From the NCBI RefSeq assembly GCF_030272615.1, contig NC_081413.1, positions 332,668,302-332,732,301 of the forward strand: a stretch of 64,000 bases of DNA. Reading direction: 5' to 3'. Position numbers and translations under genes: made by a program. Origin of the DNA: Cryptomeria japonica. Lineage: Eukaryota > Streptophyta > Pinopsida > Cupressales > Cupressaceae. Under the pieces are notes generated by a model. That model saw nothing but the letters and a program-made list of their open reading frames with translations. It was not told where the DNA came from and did not search any database. Below are positions 11,077 through 23,799 of the stretch, in pieces. The stretch's first letter is position 1. Each line of letters opens with the position of its first letter.

Positions 11077-12216
11077 TGTTGGCAATATGTGTTGTCATTG
11101 ATGTCAACCTGATGTTCGATAGTATGTAGTGTCATTGAGATGATAATTGGAGTATTTGTTGTGTTCGTTGATGGTGCAGATTTTTGAGTGCAGTTGGGCC
11201 ATCTCAGGTTGATCAGAGATATAAAAGACAACTCGAAGATTCATCTGATGACAATATACCGGTCTAAAGCAGATGGTATGTATTGGTCCACATGATTTGT
11301 GACTTGGTTATATGTTGTAGTCATCTTGGTTGAATTCTACATGTTTAGGGAGCTTGTGGTATGATGTTTGGTTTTAGTTTCATGTCTGATAGATTGAGGA
11401 AATTTGTCTAAGTATAATGTTGTCCTCATTTTTGTTTTCAAAAATGAAGGACCATTACATGAAATTTTTGTCAAAAAATGAAAATTTTACTCTATGGCAT
11501 GCTTCTCGAGGCAAAATTTCACCTAATCTTTCGAATTTCGTCGCATTCTGGGTTCGTTTGCTATGTCTTTCCTTCAATTTCGGGTTTTTTCTCCCTGACT
11601 GCAGGTGGGAAATTTTCCTTGAATTGCAAGTTTTAATGATTTCATTTGTTTTGGTCTTTGTAGGGAAATTTTTGGCTAATTACAAGTGCACTTTATTGAA
11701 AAAGAGAACTTGTAATTTCATTTCCAAAACCCGATTTTGCCTTGTTGAGGGAAAAGTGACAATTAAAACTTGTTATATGGGACATAAAACCCGATTTTCT
11801 CTATTGCATATGAGTACATGAATTAAAACTTGTATTTCCTTCCCCAAAACCCGATTTTCTTCTCCTAAGCCAATTTTTCCACAAATTCTTCCCAATGTTT
11901 TGTGGAGAAATTCAAGGAGTAAGGAGGCGATTTTGCAGCAAGGCGATTTATGTGAGTTGAAGAACATGTTGCTGCTGTTTTTGTAATGATTTACCCTTGT
12001 TTTCTGCAAAAACGGTTTACCACGTGGTCCCTTGAATCCACATTTTGGGGGATTTTTACTCTATGAAGTTGCAATCTCCTAAGGCATTTTTGCCTTTCAT
12101 GCCTATGCGTTGAAGTTGGAAGGAGCTTTGACCATTTAATTTGCATTTGGTGCCACGTTTTTCTGCCCTAGGCATTTTGGTAAAATGTGGCAAGGGTTTT
12201 CGAATTGCGGTTAATC

Positions 12217-12295
12217 TTTATTTAAGAGCTATTCTTCCTTCTTTCAAAGATTGATCATCTTTTGAAGAGGCATTTTCAGATTGAAACAAGGTATG
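12217..12295 (+). promoter_or_regulatory. Putative U3-gene promoter and 5' splice donor, element B
   Basis: A TATA-like TTTATTTAAG (12217-12226) is followed 65 bp later by ACAAG|GTATGA (intron start 12291). C shows TCTATTTATT at the same place. This would give the U3 gene a transcript separate from the genomic RNA. Confidence 0.4.
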
Positions 12296-13039
12296 ATTTC
12301 TTTTCTTTTCTTGTTTTCTTGTTTTCTTATTTTTCCTTTCTAGTTGTAGATTTGTATATATGTTGATTTTGCCCTAAAAATCGGTTTTGTGAGAGAGATT
12401 TTCCCCTTTGAAAAACAATTTTTAAATTGCATTGTTCTTCCCCATTTTCCTTCTTTATTTGTATTTGGGATTTTAAATCCCGATCACAAGTTGGATGAAA
12501 ATCATTGTTCTTCCCTTACAGTTAAAAAATTTAACCATCTTTTATTGAAATTCCAAGTTGCAAAGATGAAAAATACCCATCCTTCCAAAATCGGGTTTTT
12601 AGAACCGGATTGCATGTTCAAATTTCTTCCCATTTTTATGAAAATGTCATTCCCAAAATCTTTACATTTTTATCCATCCATATTGCCTATATCCGTACTT
12701 TCCGTTCACGTCATTTCCCGCAAGTCTAATTCTCATTTTTCACTCATTTCTCCATTTTCCATTTTACAAGTATACTTGCATTCGGGTTTTAAAAATCCGA
12801 TTGCATGTGCATTCTTCCCAAACTTGTATACTTGTAAAATTTTCCCCAAGATCCAAAATTGGTCAAAGTCAAGATTCCTAGCATTTCCCATTTATTTCCC
12901 ATCTTTCTCTCACAAAAAACGTGAAATGCAAGGGTTGGAGTTCTTCCCATTTGAAGGAGGAAAAATGATGGTTGCAGCTGATTATGATGTTGCTTTAACA
13001 CTTTTAAGTCTTCATCGTAGTATACCAGGTTGTCCTTCA

Positions 13040-16000
13040 ATGTCAGATTTGCCATCATCTCCAATTCCAAAGAAGATGAAGTATAAATATGATAAGTACC
13101 AAAATGAGGTTTCACCTTCTCAAGTCTCTTCTCCTTTGGATTGCATAAAAGATACAGAGATAGGGCATGTGGACATGTCAGAATTTGTTAAGAAAGTAGA
13201 GGATCCGCAGGATAGCAATATGCAGCGGCTGTTGGACAGCCATATCCATCACGCATCTTCTTTTCCAGTGGCTGCCCTAGAACGTAGATTTGTTCTCGCT
13301 TGCGCCCATCACTTTGACAAGGAGACAAAAACCATTAAAAATGATTATGGTGAAGCGATAATCCGCCTTGACGTAGACACAATTGAAAAAGTCTTCAGAA
13401 TACCACCGGCACCTGTTTATATGGAAATCTCCAAAGATAGTGCAGCTGAGTACTATGTAAAAAGGGAAAAGGACTGCAAACGTCATATTAATAGATGGAT
13501 TCATGAGCCACGAGCCGCCTTTTCAAGGTGGGCTAAGTTGTACCGCTGTGATTTCAAATGGGAGATTGGACACATCATAACTCTCCTCAGCAGGATGATG
13601 GGTCTTGAACATTCTAATGTTTTTGAGCCCTGGATGTACCAGTTCGTCATGTTCATAAGGCAGTCCCATCATATATCATGGGGAGAAGTCATCAGTGATA
13701 CCTTGTGCGAGCAACTTGCAGCAGTCCCTTCCACCATGACTTTCTATATGAATTCATACTTAGTGTATTTGGCAGCGTCACTCAGACATTTCCCTGGTCT
13801 TTCTACCAAGGGTGACCGCTCGCTTATACCGGTATGGGAATACTATGATCAACTGCCTTTGAGACCCAGCAGATTGCATTTCAGAAGAGTTCAAGATGTA
13901 TTCTTCAGTTACTTCATGTGCCAGTTTGATAGAACTCTAAAGAACAAAAGGGTGTCAGATGAGGCATGGGAAAGAGTGAATGAGTATGGGTGCTTGTTTC
14001 TTCAATTCCCGACTTTTACCTATATGAGAGTCGGATGCTATAGTGGGCAGCCATACATGCTCCCTAGATACCCGACTGATAAGATCATACTTATGGAGTT
14101 GGGAAGACAGATCATGGCTGTGCACGCCCATCAGTCTGTCAGACATAAGGTCGGAATGGGGATTTATACAACAAACCCATTAAAAATTGGCCGGTATTCT
14201 CTTGTCACATCCATCAAAGCCAAGACTATGGAGACTGAGATGCAGGAAATTAAGCTCAAAAGGTTTAAGTCCATAGCTGATTTTGATTACCGGGGTATGA
14301 AGGAAAAGATCAAAAAATCCTTCGTGTACGTGCATCGTATTGAGGATATCTGGGGAGATCTCCGTACAGAAGTGGAAATTCTGAAGATGGATTACTGCAG
14401 GCTTACTGTTGAGCAAGTTGTTGATTTGAACTTGGTGGATATTCCACAAGGGATGATTGATGATGGGCATGTGCTTGATCCTGAATATATTTCACGAAGG
14501 GTTCAGGAAGCTCCACTTCCTTTAATCCAATGGTAACACAAGGAGTGCACATCCATTCTTGAGAGATTTCAGCCTATCTTGGCTAACACCGACGCTTGGT
14601 TGAAAAGTAATGGTGTTAGACTCATCAAAATCAAGGTTGGAAAAGAAGATGATTCTATGGGGCCTCTTGGACGTAAGTCTGAGATTCGGGTTGACAACAA
14701 GGAAGGAGCATCTTTTGGCAACAGGATCAAATTATGAGTTCGTCGGGCAGTAGTGCTTCCTCTTGAGGAGGCGATAGTTCGTGGAAAGAAAAAAAGTCAC
14801 GGTTTCATGTTCAGGTGATCGATCTTGATAATTTAGAAGAAGGGCAGCAATATGATGATGCTCCTAAGTCTCTAGCTTCGGACTCACCTCATGAGATCCC
14901 TTCCTCAGTTTCCATTGAGACACCCCTTTTTCCTCCTGACATAATGGTGGAGGAGTCTCCTCAGAATTCCGTTCCTATTTCAGCATACGAGCTGCTTCCT
15001 TACCATCAACAAGAGAGTGTGCTGGAAGTTCTTGAAGATACTTTGCATGTATCCAGCTGCAAGAGATTGATACCTCCACTTCTTGTTTTGAAGAATTTAT
15101 GAGGCAATCTTCATGCCCGTTGGTTACTGAGCAAACCATGGTCGCCATCCAAACAGATACTCCTCCCAGGATGACCACAGTTGTCCAAACAAAAACTGCT
15201 TCTCCTTTGCTCGCAGCTGCTACTGAAGGAGAGTTGATGGCTTTACCTCCATGGCTTAGTTCTTTTACACCAAAGAGAAAGAAGCAAGAAATCTCACCTG
15301 ATGCCTTTGATTATCGGCAACTTAAACAGTCTAGACCCAAAGTTGCTAAAAGGGCCAAGACTATCTCAAGAGTAACTGTTGATAGCAACAAGATGAAAGT
15401 AGTTGAAATTGTTGAGCCTCTAGCAGATAAGCCACTTGAAGAGATGTCAGTTGTTGATTACAAAGTCACAAGGGTAGAATTGGGCAAGTAAACGCATGAA
15501 GTGGTTAAACATGATGCCCAGTATTCTGTAGCCTCACTAGTGCAGCGATATGATGAACTTCTAGCTAAGAAAGATAAGCTAGAAGAGGACAATCGGCAAC
15601 TTGTTGCAGCTGTTCGTAAAATCACAAAACCAACTGGTGAAGTGAATAATTCTACAAGTTCTTCCGAGGCACGAGAATCAATCCAGGGAGTTGAGAGAGT
15701 TGCTCAAAAGGTACAAGCACTAGAATCTTGGGTTGATCAGCTTAATGATCTATCTGCACAAGTCTTGAAGGAGGTTTTCCAAATGATGGCCAAGTTGAAA
15801 ACCATTGAAGAACAATTGAATCAAGTTTCTAATACTTTCAAACAGAACTTGGAAAAGGTAGAAGACAACTTAACTATTTGGCTTAAAATTCCTCAGCAAA
15901 AGTTAAGCATCCTTCTAGAACGTCAGGTAATTCCTTCAAGAGTTGTATACTTGGAATATCAGGAGCTCTTGGAGAACAAAGCCCTTGTTCTTAAGTTACT

Positions 16001-16394
16001 TATTGAAGACATTGATGATGCTGTGAGGTTGCGAATGGAAGTTTTTCAGGATATGGTCTCTCATTGTTAGAAAGCTTCTTGCACCATCATGGGTCATGAT
16101 GGAGAATTGTTGATAGAATAAAAGGTTCTTTCTGATCTACAGTTGAAGGTCCATCAAGAGTGGAAAAGTGAACCATTTTCAGCAGCATCCATTCAAGCCT
16201 TAGTGACTTATCAAGGTTACCTACGGGAAATTCAGTCTTCCTTAGAGAGAAATAATGCCACAATCCTTCGTTGCAGTGATGTTATCGTGAAAACCATGAT
16301 CGTGGCCAAAAACACCCATGAACCGGATCCTGATGAGCTGCAAATGATCATCCAAAATTTCAAAGGATTCATGTCTTCACATACTACAACTTAA
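13040..16394 (+). pseudogene. U3-encoded protein of element B (heavily decayed)
   Basis: Collinear with copy A over the whole length. The N-terminal domain is open from 13040 to a TAA at 14534 (Ser codon in the other copies). TGA at about 14735 replaces an Arg codon. Frameshifts lie near 14785 and 15045. TAA at about 15489 replaces a Gln codon, and further stops follow near 16067 and 16120. The C-terminal coiled coil and the end (FMSSHTTT here, FVSSQNAT in A) are recognisable. The open frame extends upstream to 12389, but that extension is not conserved in frame and is not included. This copy cannot make the full protein. Confidence 0.8.
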
Positions 16395-16644
16395 GTATTT
16401 TTTAATACTTAGTTGTATTTTTCCAGATTTGTAATCTTTTAGTTGTAGTTTTTCTTTTGACAAGTTACATGTAAAAGCCTTTTTGTAAATTGCAAGATAA
16501 GTCATTACTTGCACTTTTGTAATTACATGTAAGGCAACTACAGTTTGAGTTAAGTTAGAACTGTAGTTGGAATAAGTCTTGGTGGTTGAGAGAATCTCTC
16601 AAGTTAGTTAGGATCCTCCCACCTTTTTCTCAAGACTCCTCTTC

Positions 16645-16652
16645 TATAAATA
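16645..16652 (+). promoter_or_regulatory. LTR TATA box of element B
   Basis: TATAAATA in the context CTTCTATAAATACTTGAGGG lies 250 bp downstream of the U3 gene. The equivalent sites are 37665-37672 (C), 46475-46482 (D) and 54555-54562 (E), with a mutated form in A. It places the protein gene inside U3. Confidence 0.75.
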
Positions 16653-16722
16653 CTTGAGGGGTCTATTGTAATCTTTATCTTTTTGAAAGCAAGCAAAAAC
16701 TCTGCCAAATTTGCAGCAAAGA

Positions 16723-17190
16723 AGTCTTTGAGCTTTTATGTGTAAATTGAAGAATTGAAAGGAATAGAAGAAAATTGCTCAAGCTTTGAGTCTTTGTGCT
16801 ACATTCTTGAGTTTGTGTTCCATGTTTCCTTTCTTGCAAGTGTTTCTTTGAGAACTTAATCGAATCTGATTGCAGTCTTTGAGCTGCAAGTATTGAAGAT
16901 TAATTTAGTTAAAGTAGAAGTTCTATTGGGAAAAAGCTGTAAGTCTTTGTTCTTACACTTGTTCCTAACAAAATTTAGAAGTAGATTTTGTGAGAAATAG
17001 CTGAGTCTTTGAGCTTATACTACTTCCCATTGTTTTAAGTAGAAAAGAATAAGATATTCCAATCTTTGAGCTGTTATAATTTGTTCTTGATAGAATTAGT
17101 ACAGAAAAGGGTAGATAGGACTTCACATAATCAAGTCTTTGAGCTTGATATTGCTGTCCCGTCCTGAAGGAAGTGATGGGAATCTTTGAG
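16723..17190 (+). repeat. Eight-copy AGTCTTTGAGCT leader repeat, element B
   Basis: Copies begin at about 16723, 16788, 16874, 16941, 17004, 17061, 17134 and 17181, with a spacing of 47-86 bp. Best copies read AGTCTTTGAGCT; others carry one or two changes. All lie in the transcribed leader. Confidence 0.85.
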
Positions 17191-18764
17191 TTTTCAGGAA
17201 ACTTCATTTCTTTTCTCTCATTTCATTTCGAAAGTTGTTACTACTGTTTTATATCGAATCGCTATCACTTTTTTGTGAAGAGAAAAAGATATTGTCTTTC
17301 TTGAAAGAAGAAGAAAGATTGCTGTCCCATCTTATTTTATTTTTAAAATTGTAGTTAGATAGGGGGAGCCTTCCCTTAATTAGGAGAGTTTTACTCACAC
17401 ACTGTGGTTGAAACCACAATTTTGTATATTCACCCAAGTGTACAAAATTTTCAACCAACATATAAAACAACCCGTTGCCCTATGACCGTGTGTTGGTATT
17501 TTGTTCTGCATTCTCCCGCCATACACGATTTGGGTGTGCGGTTCTAGAATCAAGCTATGAAGTATGTCAAGTACCATTCTACTATTTTTTAGGACTTAAC
17601 CATTTGTATAGAAAAATATATGAGTTTGGACTTTGGATCATAGTCTTTTAGAATAAAGTGTTTCGGTTGGCTCATTAGAATGCTTCACATTCTACTGTGA
17701 TGATTGATATGACCTTGCAGTTTTGGGAAGATGTTGAGGACAATCTATTGGACAAGTGACATAAGTTTCAGAGTTGTTGGTGCTTCGGTGCATGGTATTT
17801 ATCATGATGATTTCATACAGTCTGTCCAGTTTGCATAGTATTTAAGAGTTTTGTGATATTGTTCTTTTGCGCTAGCACTTGATGATTGATTACTTTAGAA
17901 GATGTTGTAGAAAGGTTGTAGATGGTCTCCAACACTTTCATTTCGGTTTGCATAATGTTTTGAATATCTCCCTAATGGTAAAAAGGTTAACTATTAGCAA
18001 TTGTGATAGTGGCATTGATATTGGGCTGACTGGGTATGTTCCTTCAATTGTGGTTGATCCAGATCGATTCCATTGGCTTTGAAGGATGTATTATGACATG
18101 TTTAAGGTTCAGTTAAGTGCTTGGCTGATCTGCAACCTAATTTTGTGGTTGATGCATATGCTTGGAGCCAACCTATTCTAGGTCACATGTTTCATTTGTT
18201 AGGTCCTATTTCAGCCGACCTAATTGATGTTTTGGGATGCCATGAAGGATATATATGGAAGGGTAAATCACTTGTGAAGTATTTAGAGTTGATGTGAAGT
18301 CTTGAAATGTGTAAAATGAATCAGTGATACATCAGATTATTATGAAGTGTGCAAAATTTGTATGATAGAGTACTTGGGCTACGAAGAGAACTTCACTATT
18401 AGCAATTGTGAGATGCTTCATTCACAACAATTCACCCAATATTTTTGTTTTAATCTCAATGTATCTTGCTCTAGAGAAGTGATCTTCAGATTGCAAGTCA
18501 ATTGTAGGGCAGTGTGCCTTAGCTTGCAAGTCCATTTAGGGTGTAATGAGCCTAACACAAACTTTGTAATTACTTGTTTCATATATTGTGAGTTAATCCT
18601 CATTGTGGTTTTTCTCTCGGGTTTTCTACATAAAAATCTTGGTGTTCTTGTGTGGTGCACATTCTTTCTGCAGATCTGATTCAATGGTTTATAAGTAAAT
18701 GAATAGTTGAATTTGGTTTATGCTGATTCACCTTCCCCCTCTCAACATCTGGGCGTGTTCAATA

Positions 18765-20005
18765 GTATCCAATTTCTTGTTTTATCTAGGAGGTTCCACA
18801 AAACCACTTCTACAAAAACGTGTTGTAGGACCAAAGTTGTTATACTTATATCATATGCCATTGTAATCCAACAAAGGAGCAAATGAACTATAGTTTTTAT
18901 CTAAGAACCCAGAAGAACTCTTGTTTTTGTTCCACATAAAATCATTTCTTGCATTTGCCTTACACTCTACTACTTTATGACCAAAATGATTATAGGAAAA
19001 CCAAAAACTAAAGAAAGAATTTTGGAACGTAGTCATGTGTGCTTGTCTTGAAGGGAATTATCTTCTGAAACCCTTGTTGTCATTTTGAGGAACATCATCT
19101 TCTTTCTTCTTGCTACTTTCATTCTTGACACCCCCCTTGAGTGCATCTGTGTAGCTTTTATGATTTTATGCATTTGTCTTTTCATTTTATTCATATCCAA
19201 AAACCAGTCTTAATGCATGGTGACCTTTGGCAATCGATAATGTAATCTAGAATTTCAATACTCTTCGCAAACTTCAAGCTTCTGTTTAGTTGAGTAGTTA
19301 TTTTTTATAGTTCCTTCCTCTAGGTAATATTTTCAGACTCTAGCTTTTCACAGTCTTTTTCTTTTTCTTTAGCTGAGTTTTCACTATATCTTCTATTCTC
19401 TTTGCCTCTTTTGGTCAAATCTTTAGGCTGTTGATGATCTTGTCTGATTCTTCAAGGCTTTGTGACATTGTTTCTTTTGATTCACAATCCTTTTCTTCAT
19501 ATTTCTGCAGCTGTGATTTTTGTTTTAGATTCTTTTTCTTAAGCTTCTTGATCTCTTTTAGGACACAAATGAGTTTTTCTTGATCCCCATATCTCCTTCA
19601 ATTTCGACATTTTATCCATCTTTTTTTTCCTTCTCTTCCTAAGTTGTGTTCATCTTGCATGACATTACTCTTTGCTTCGATTGCCATGAAGAGAGTTTCT
19701 TCTTTGTCACTGTATGAGATACTTACATCGCTATCCTTAGATGAGCTACTAACCCCTTCGGAGTAGAGGCTTTTCTTGTGCTTATGGAAGTTCTTTTCAT
19801 GTTTATCTTGTTTGTAGCTCTTTTTGTGTTGATGATGTTGCTCCCTTTCTATATGTTATGATCTTATTCATCGTCACTATTATCATCTTCAACATATGGA
19901 CACTTAGCAGCATAATGTCCTATTTTTCCATAGTTAAAGCATTTAAAGGGTAACTTACATTTGTATTTATCGGATCCTTTCTTAAGCTTTCTCACAAAAT
20001 GGTCT
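18765..20005 (-). pseudogene. Copia gag C-terminal region with zinc knuckles
   Basis: The minus strand encodes KCFNYGKIGHYAAKCP near 19900-19950, a CX2CX4HX4C zinc knuckle whose second Cys is Tyr. An acidic stretch (EDDNSDDE) and a long Lys/Ser/Glu-rich region follow, then SYTDALKGGVKN, and then a second degenerate knuckle (NHFGHKVVECKANARN, about 18950-18990). This matches the second half of copia gag and the linker to protease. Several stops and frameshifts are present. Confidence 0.75.
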
Positions 20006-20711
20006 TGTCATAACCCCTCTTTAGACATTGGATTATTGTGATTAAATAAATACGATAATTAAAACATTTATTAAATAACATCTAATAATATTAGAAAATC
20101 GTCTCATTTACGAGACTTCACGATTTTCCTCTAAGGTTGAAAGACGACGAGTAGGGACTTACGCAATATCGGTTTGAGTGGAGATGATGGGTAGTTTGAT
20201 AATAGTCATCAGTTATGGTTAGTAGCGATTAAGGAATAATATCGATTATCATAAGGAAGGAGTTAACAGTATCACCAATGTAAATTTATTAAATAATAAT
20301 TAATATACTAAGAGGAAATAAATCATTAAATATGGATTAATTAAATAAGGTTAACATTAATAAATAATTAAAATATTAATAGATTTAATACATATAAAAT
20401 AATAAAGGAAAAGTATTATCAAACAAATGATTAAATTGGTAATACATTTGATATATTAAATAATAATGGAAAGTATTATAAAGTAAATGGTTAAAATGTT
20501 AATGGGTCTAATAAAGTAAATGATATTATAAGTGAATGGTATTATAAAGTAAACGATTAAAATACCATAAAGAATATAAAAAACAAAGAAATATATTTAA
20601 TACTAAAGACTACCCCCCCTACCCCGCACGAAGTGATGCTAAAGACTACCCTTGCATCCCTTCGCGTGGAAAGGGACCTGTGGAGGGATGCAACCTTTCC
20701 CCTCCATGGGA

Positions 20712-20719
20712 TATATAAA
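20712..20719 (+). promoter_or_regulatory. TATA box of LTR K
   Basis: TATATAAA in the context GGGATATATAAAAAGGGAGG fixes the LTR orientation as plus. Confidence 0.6.
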
Positions 20720-21688
20720 AAGGGAGGTCAGCGCAAGGATAAGGGGGGAGGAGGTGGACAGGGAAAAGAGTTTAGAAGGAAGTCTGGGAAAGGAGCAGAC
20801 TGCGAACAGCAAGGGTAGAAATAGAAACCACTGCTGCAGTTTACTAACAGGTAAGTAATGAATATTGTAATTTATATGTTAATGAATAAATATTTTAATA
20901 TACATGTTAATAAATGAATATTTTAATGTATATGTTAATGATTATAATTAAATGCATATTTAATATATATGTTTCTGAATATAAGTAATGAATACTTTAA
21001 CATATATGATAATGAATGGTTTTTTATATGTTAATGAATATGTGTAAATATGTTAATGAATAGGTGTAAGCATATGTTAATGAATAGGTGTAGATATATG
21101 TAATAAATACATATTAATGAATGGTTAGGAATAGTTATTATAATTGTGAATATATGATAATGGATATCCATGAATATATGTTAATGGAATTTGTCTTGTT
21201 TTCTATTTGCATCCTAACCGGATCTGCTCATTCGAGCATTCATTGCCTTTGGCATAAAGGTTGCATATTTCAAAGTTTATATCAGAAACAGCACCAAGAT
21301 ATTGCACGTGTTTCAAGTACAAATCAGAGACAGCAATCGTACTTCATCACTATATGTGATTGAAGTGAATTATCAGCATATTACCATTGCCAGATCAGAC
21401 ACAGGTCTTGTAGCATTATTGCTATAATCCACAAAGGAGATTCAAAGCATATATTCCATAGTCACACATCAGAAAGAGCAGAATTCTCTTTACTTCTGCA
21501 GATTGGAGATACTATGCAGACCTACGTGGAGGAAATCGACTATGGGTTAGATCGTTGAACATAAGGATCGTCCAGATCAGATCGGAACTGTTATTAATTA
21601 ACATCTTTATTCTTGCTGGTGCGTATGGGAATTTGTTTAATATGTATGCTTATATATATATGAAGTTCGATAATGTTCTTTTGCAGAA

Positions 21689-21751
21689 TATAATAATAAT
21701 AATAATAATAATAATAAAATAGTAATATAATAATAATAATAATAATAAATA
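21689..21751 (+). repeat. (AAT)n microsatellite
   Basis: About twenty AAT units interrupted once by AAATAGTAAT, inside LTR K. Confidence 0.9.
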
Positions 21752-22237
21752 AGTAATATCAGTATGGACTGCAATATGATGATAGCCAAACTTAGTTACA
21801 CATACAGTGGCAGACCAGATCTGACGTGCGTCAGATCTGTCTGCCTTTACAACCACTGAATATGGTAATGATTCTTGATTTAAGCAATAGTATATTAATA
21901 ACTTATATAATAAGTAATTAGTAGATACATAAATATCACCAAAACAAAGTATTTATTAATTGATTGATAATAATAAGTATTTATTAATTAAAAATTAATA
22001 AATGCGTAAATGATTTATAAATCAAAAATATGAATAATTATTTAGTATGGTGAGTTAGCTAGTACTCGATGGACTAAAGAAAAGGTAGAACATCCTAGGT
22101 TGGATTCATGTTAAGATAGTTTTGTCTCTTAATTGATTTAGTTAAGTTATAAATATATTGGAAATCAATTAATTACGGTTAAAACGGTCTTGAACCAAGT
22201 AGGGGACATTACAGGTCTTCCTTTACATTTTGTTCAT

Positions 22238-23435
22238 TGTTGGAGCTTGTAGAGGAGGAAAATTGAACCGCTACGAAGGGTGGTTAGATTCCACACAAAC
22301 CTTTGAGGTACTATGACCCCTAAGTTTTCCCACTTAGAAGAGAAATGTGTGTGTAACTGCAATATGCTAACTAATAAAAATATTTAGACTATAGAAGGCG
22401 AAAACACAGGTTATGAGGACCACTTGGAGGACTCCATACGCTCTCTTCCCAGGATGCACATGTGGGTCGAAGACGACAGTGCAACATGCAAATGTCCTAT
22501 ATAGATAGAGTATGGAAATCCATACCAATGGGTACCGGATAATGAGTACTTAAGTTTTGTGTACTAAATGTGATGAAATGAAATAATAGAACAAAAAGGA
22601 AATAATTGAAAAGGAAATAATTGAAAAGGACAAAGAAGACAAAGGACTTCTTACAATGGGTCCACGATATGAAGCCTCCAGCCCAAACAACAGTGTCCTT
22701 CGTTAAAACCTACACACATAAGACCAAGGATGAAATGTTTGGGGTGGCTGTGTTTAGAGGTTTGCCATGGTTAAACCCTCATTTTGGTGTTTCAACCTTT
22801 GTGGCTTAGAGACAAGATTATGATAAAAATGATTATGGAAATGAAACAAGTAGAATACAATAGATGATGTGCTAGATTAAAGACAATGAAATGAACAACT
22901 GGATTACCTAGAGGGTTACCCTCCTTCAAGAACAAGAAGCATGGCAACTTGCTAGAATGAGGAAGGTAGTGGTCTCCAAGTTGGTAGAGCTTCAATGCAC
23001 AGTTTTTTGGCAGAAGGTGGTGGATTGATATGCTATGAAAATGATGTAGGGAATACAAGAGAGATTCACAAATGCCAAAGAGAGTGATTTCAATAAGCCA
23101 AAGAGCAAGAGAGAGTGAAAATGAGGTGCAAAAAGGCAATATTAAGGGACTAGAAGTTGTCTTGACGTCTGTGCGAGCCCAGAGAGGCATTACATTGCCA
23201 AAATTATCAAGTGTAATGTCCCAACGACCACCTTTAGTCGTGGATATTTGCAAGATGAGTGTGCGGCATGTGGATGTCTCTGTGACACGCATGTGTCCAT
23301 GAATGATCTAGACCAAATGGTCGGGAGACTAAGGATGATAGATGGCAAGGTAGGCTAATGGAAAGGGAGTTCGATCATTGTCTTTCATTTGGCTAAATTG
23401 AAGGCCTATGTGATGTGAAATTGCACATGGTGCAA
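22238..23435. mobile_element. Element L: 1.2-kb insertion, unclassified
   Basis: It interrupts copia gag between NIM/EQN-type residues and is flanked by TTCAT (22233-22237 and 23436-23440). It starts TGTTGGAGCTTG and ends CACATGGTGCAA. The last 15 bases form a perfect palindrome (TTGCACATGGTGCAA). A solo LTR with a one-base addition at the end is possible; the termini are not inverted repeats. No gene is seen. Confidence 0.5.
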
Positions 23436-23799
23436 TTCATGATGTTATAGAGATATGACTTGATTTAGGCTCTTTATTATTCTTCTTGTTTGAAGCTTTG
23501 AAGGCTTCTTCTTGCTTTGATGGATTCTTATTTTTAGTCCCCATTTCATATGCCATGAGGATCCCATGCTTTTAATCCATTGTTAATGTATCCAGATCTT
23601 TCATTTCTTCAATGATGGAAACTTCTGCATGAAATTTGAAGGGGAGAGACCTTAGCACCTTTTGCACAATCATTGAATCTTCAACCTTTTCACCAAGTCC
23701 TTTGATGGTGTTGATGATTTCATCCACACGAAGGAGATAGTCTAAAATAGTTTCTTTGTCTTTCATTTTCAAGTTCTCGAATTTTCTTCTATGGGTTTG
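23436..23799 (-). pseudogene. Copia gag fragment (UBN2-type)
   Basis: The minus strand encodes TQTHRRKFENLKMKDKET, YLLRVDEIINTIKGLGE and VLRSLPFKFHAEVS, the UBN2/gag-polypeptide signature of copia elements. It continues into 22214-22237 on one side and from 31466-31756 on the other, across F. Confidence 0.85.

Larger units (their letters stand above)
11418..17460 (+). mobile_element. Element B: giant solo LTR carrying a U3 protein gene
   Basis: This is the clearest boundary pair in the family: TGTTGTCCTCATTTTTGTTT at 11418, TTTTCAACCAACA ending at 17460, and perfect 5-bp duplications TATAA at 11413-11417 and 17461-17465. The 5' kilobase and 3' kilobase are unrelated to each other, so B is not a two-LTR element. 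It carries its own upstream promoter and donor site, the decayed protein gene (13040-16394), the LTR TATA box (16645-16652) and the leader repeats. Confidence 0.88.
11077..18764 (+). mobile_element. Element J: copia-type solo LTR, split by element B
   Basis: Starts TGTTGGCAATATGTGTTGTC at 11077, resembling the start of the host copia LTR, and ends about GTGTTCAATA at 18764. Flanks are GTATA (11072-11076) and GTATC (18765-18769), an imperfect duplication. Without B the LTR is about 1.64 kb. The host copia frame resumes on both sides. A possible TATA box (ATATATGG) lies near 18250. No coding capacity is seen. Confidence 0.65.
20006..22213 (+). mobile_element. Element K: 2.2-kb solo LTR with perfect duplication
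   Basis: Starts TGTCATAACCCC at 20006 and ends GGGGACATTACA at 22213. It is flanked by GGTCT at 20001-20005 and 22214-22218. The copia zinc-knuckle frame (VKEDHFVRKLKK) reads across once K is removed. A TATA box (TATATAAA) lies at 20712-20719. It contains an (AAT)n microsatellite. No coding capacity is seen. The family is unassigned. Confidence 0.88.

Noticed and set aside
12389-13039. N-terminal extension of the element B protein
   Set aside because: The frame is open but the reading frame is not shared with A or C, where indels shift it. MSDL is the first conserved position.
16723-17190. Regularly spaced repeats as a CRISPR-like array
   Set aside because: Repeats are only 12 bp and imperfect, lie in an LTR leader of a plant element, and recur in five element copies.
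11418-17460. A, B and C as DNA transposons with TGTTG/CAACA inverted ends
   Set aside because: Only five bases are inverted. 5-bp duplications, TG...CA ends, a TATA box with leader, and the primer-binding site next to the same end in the gypsy element fit LTRs better.
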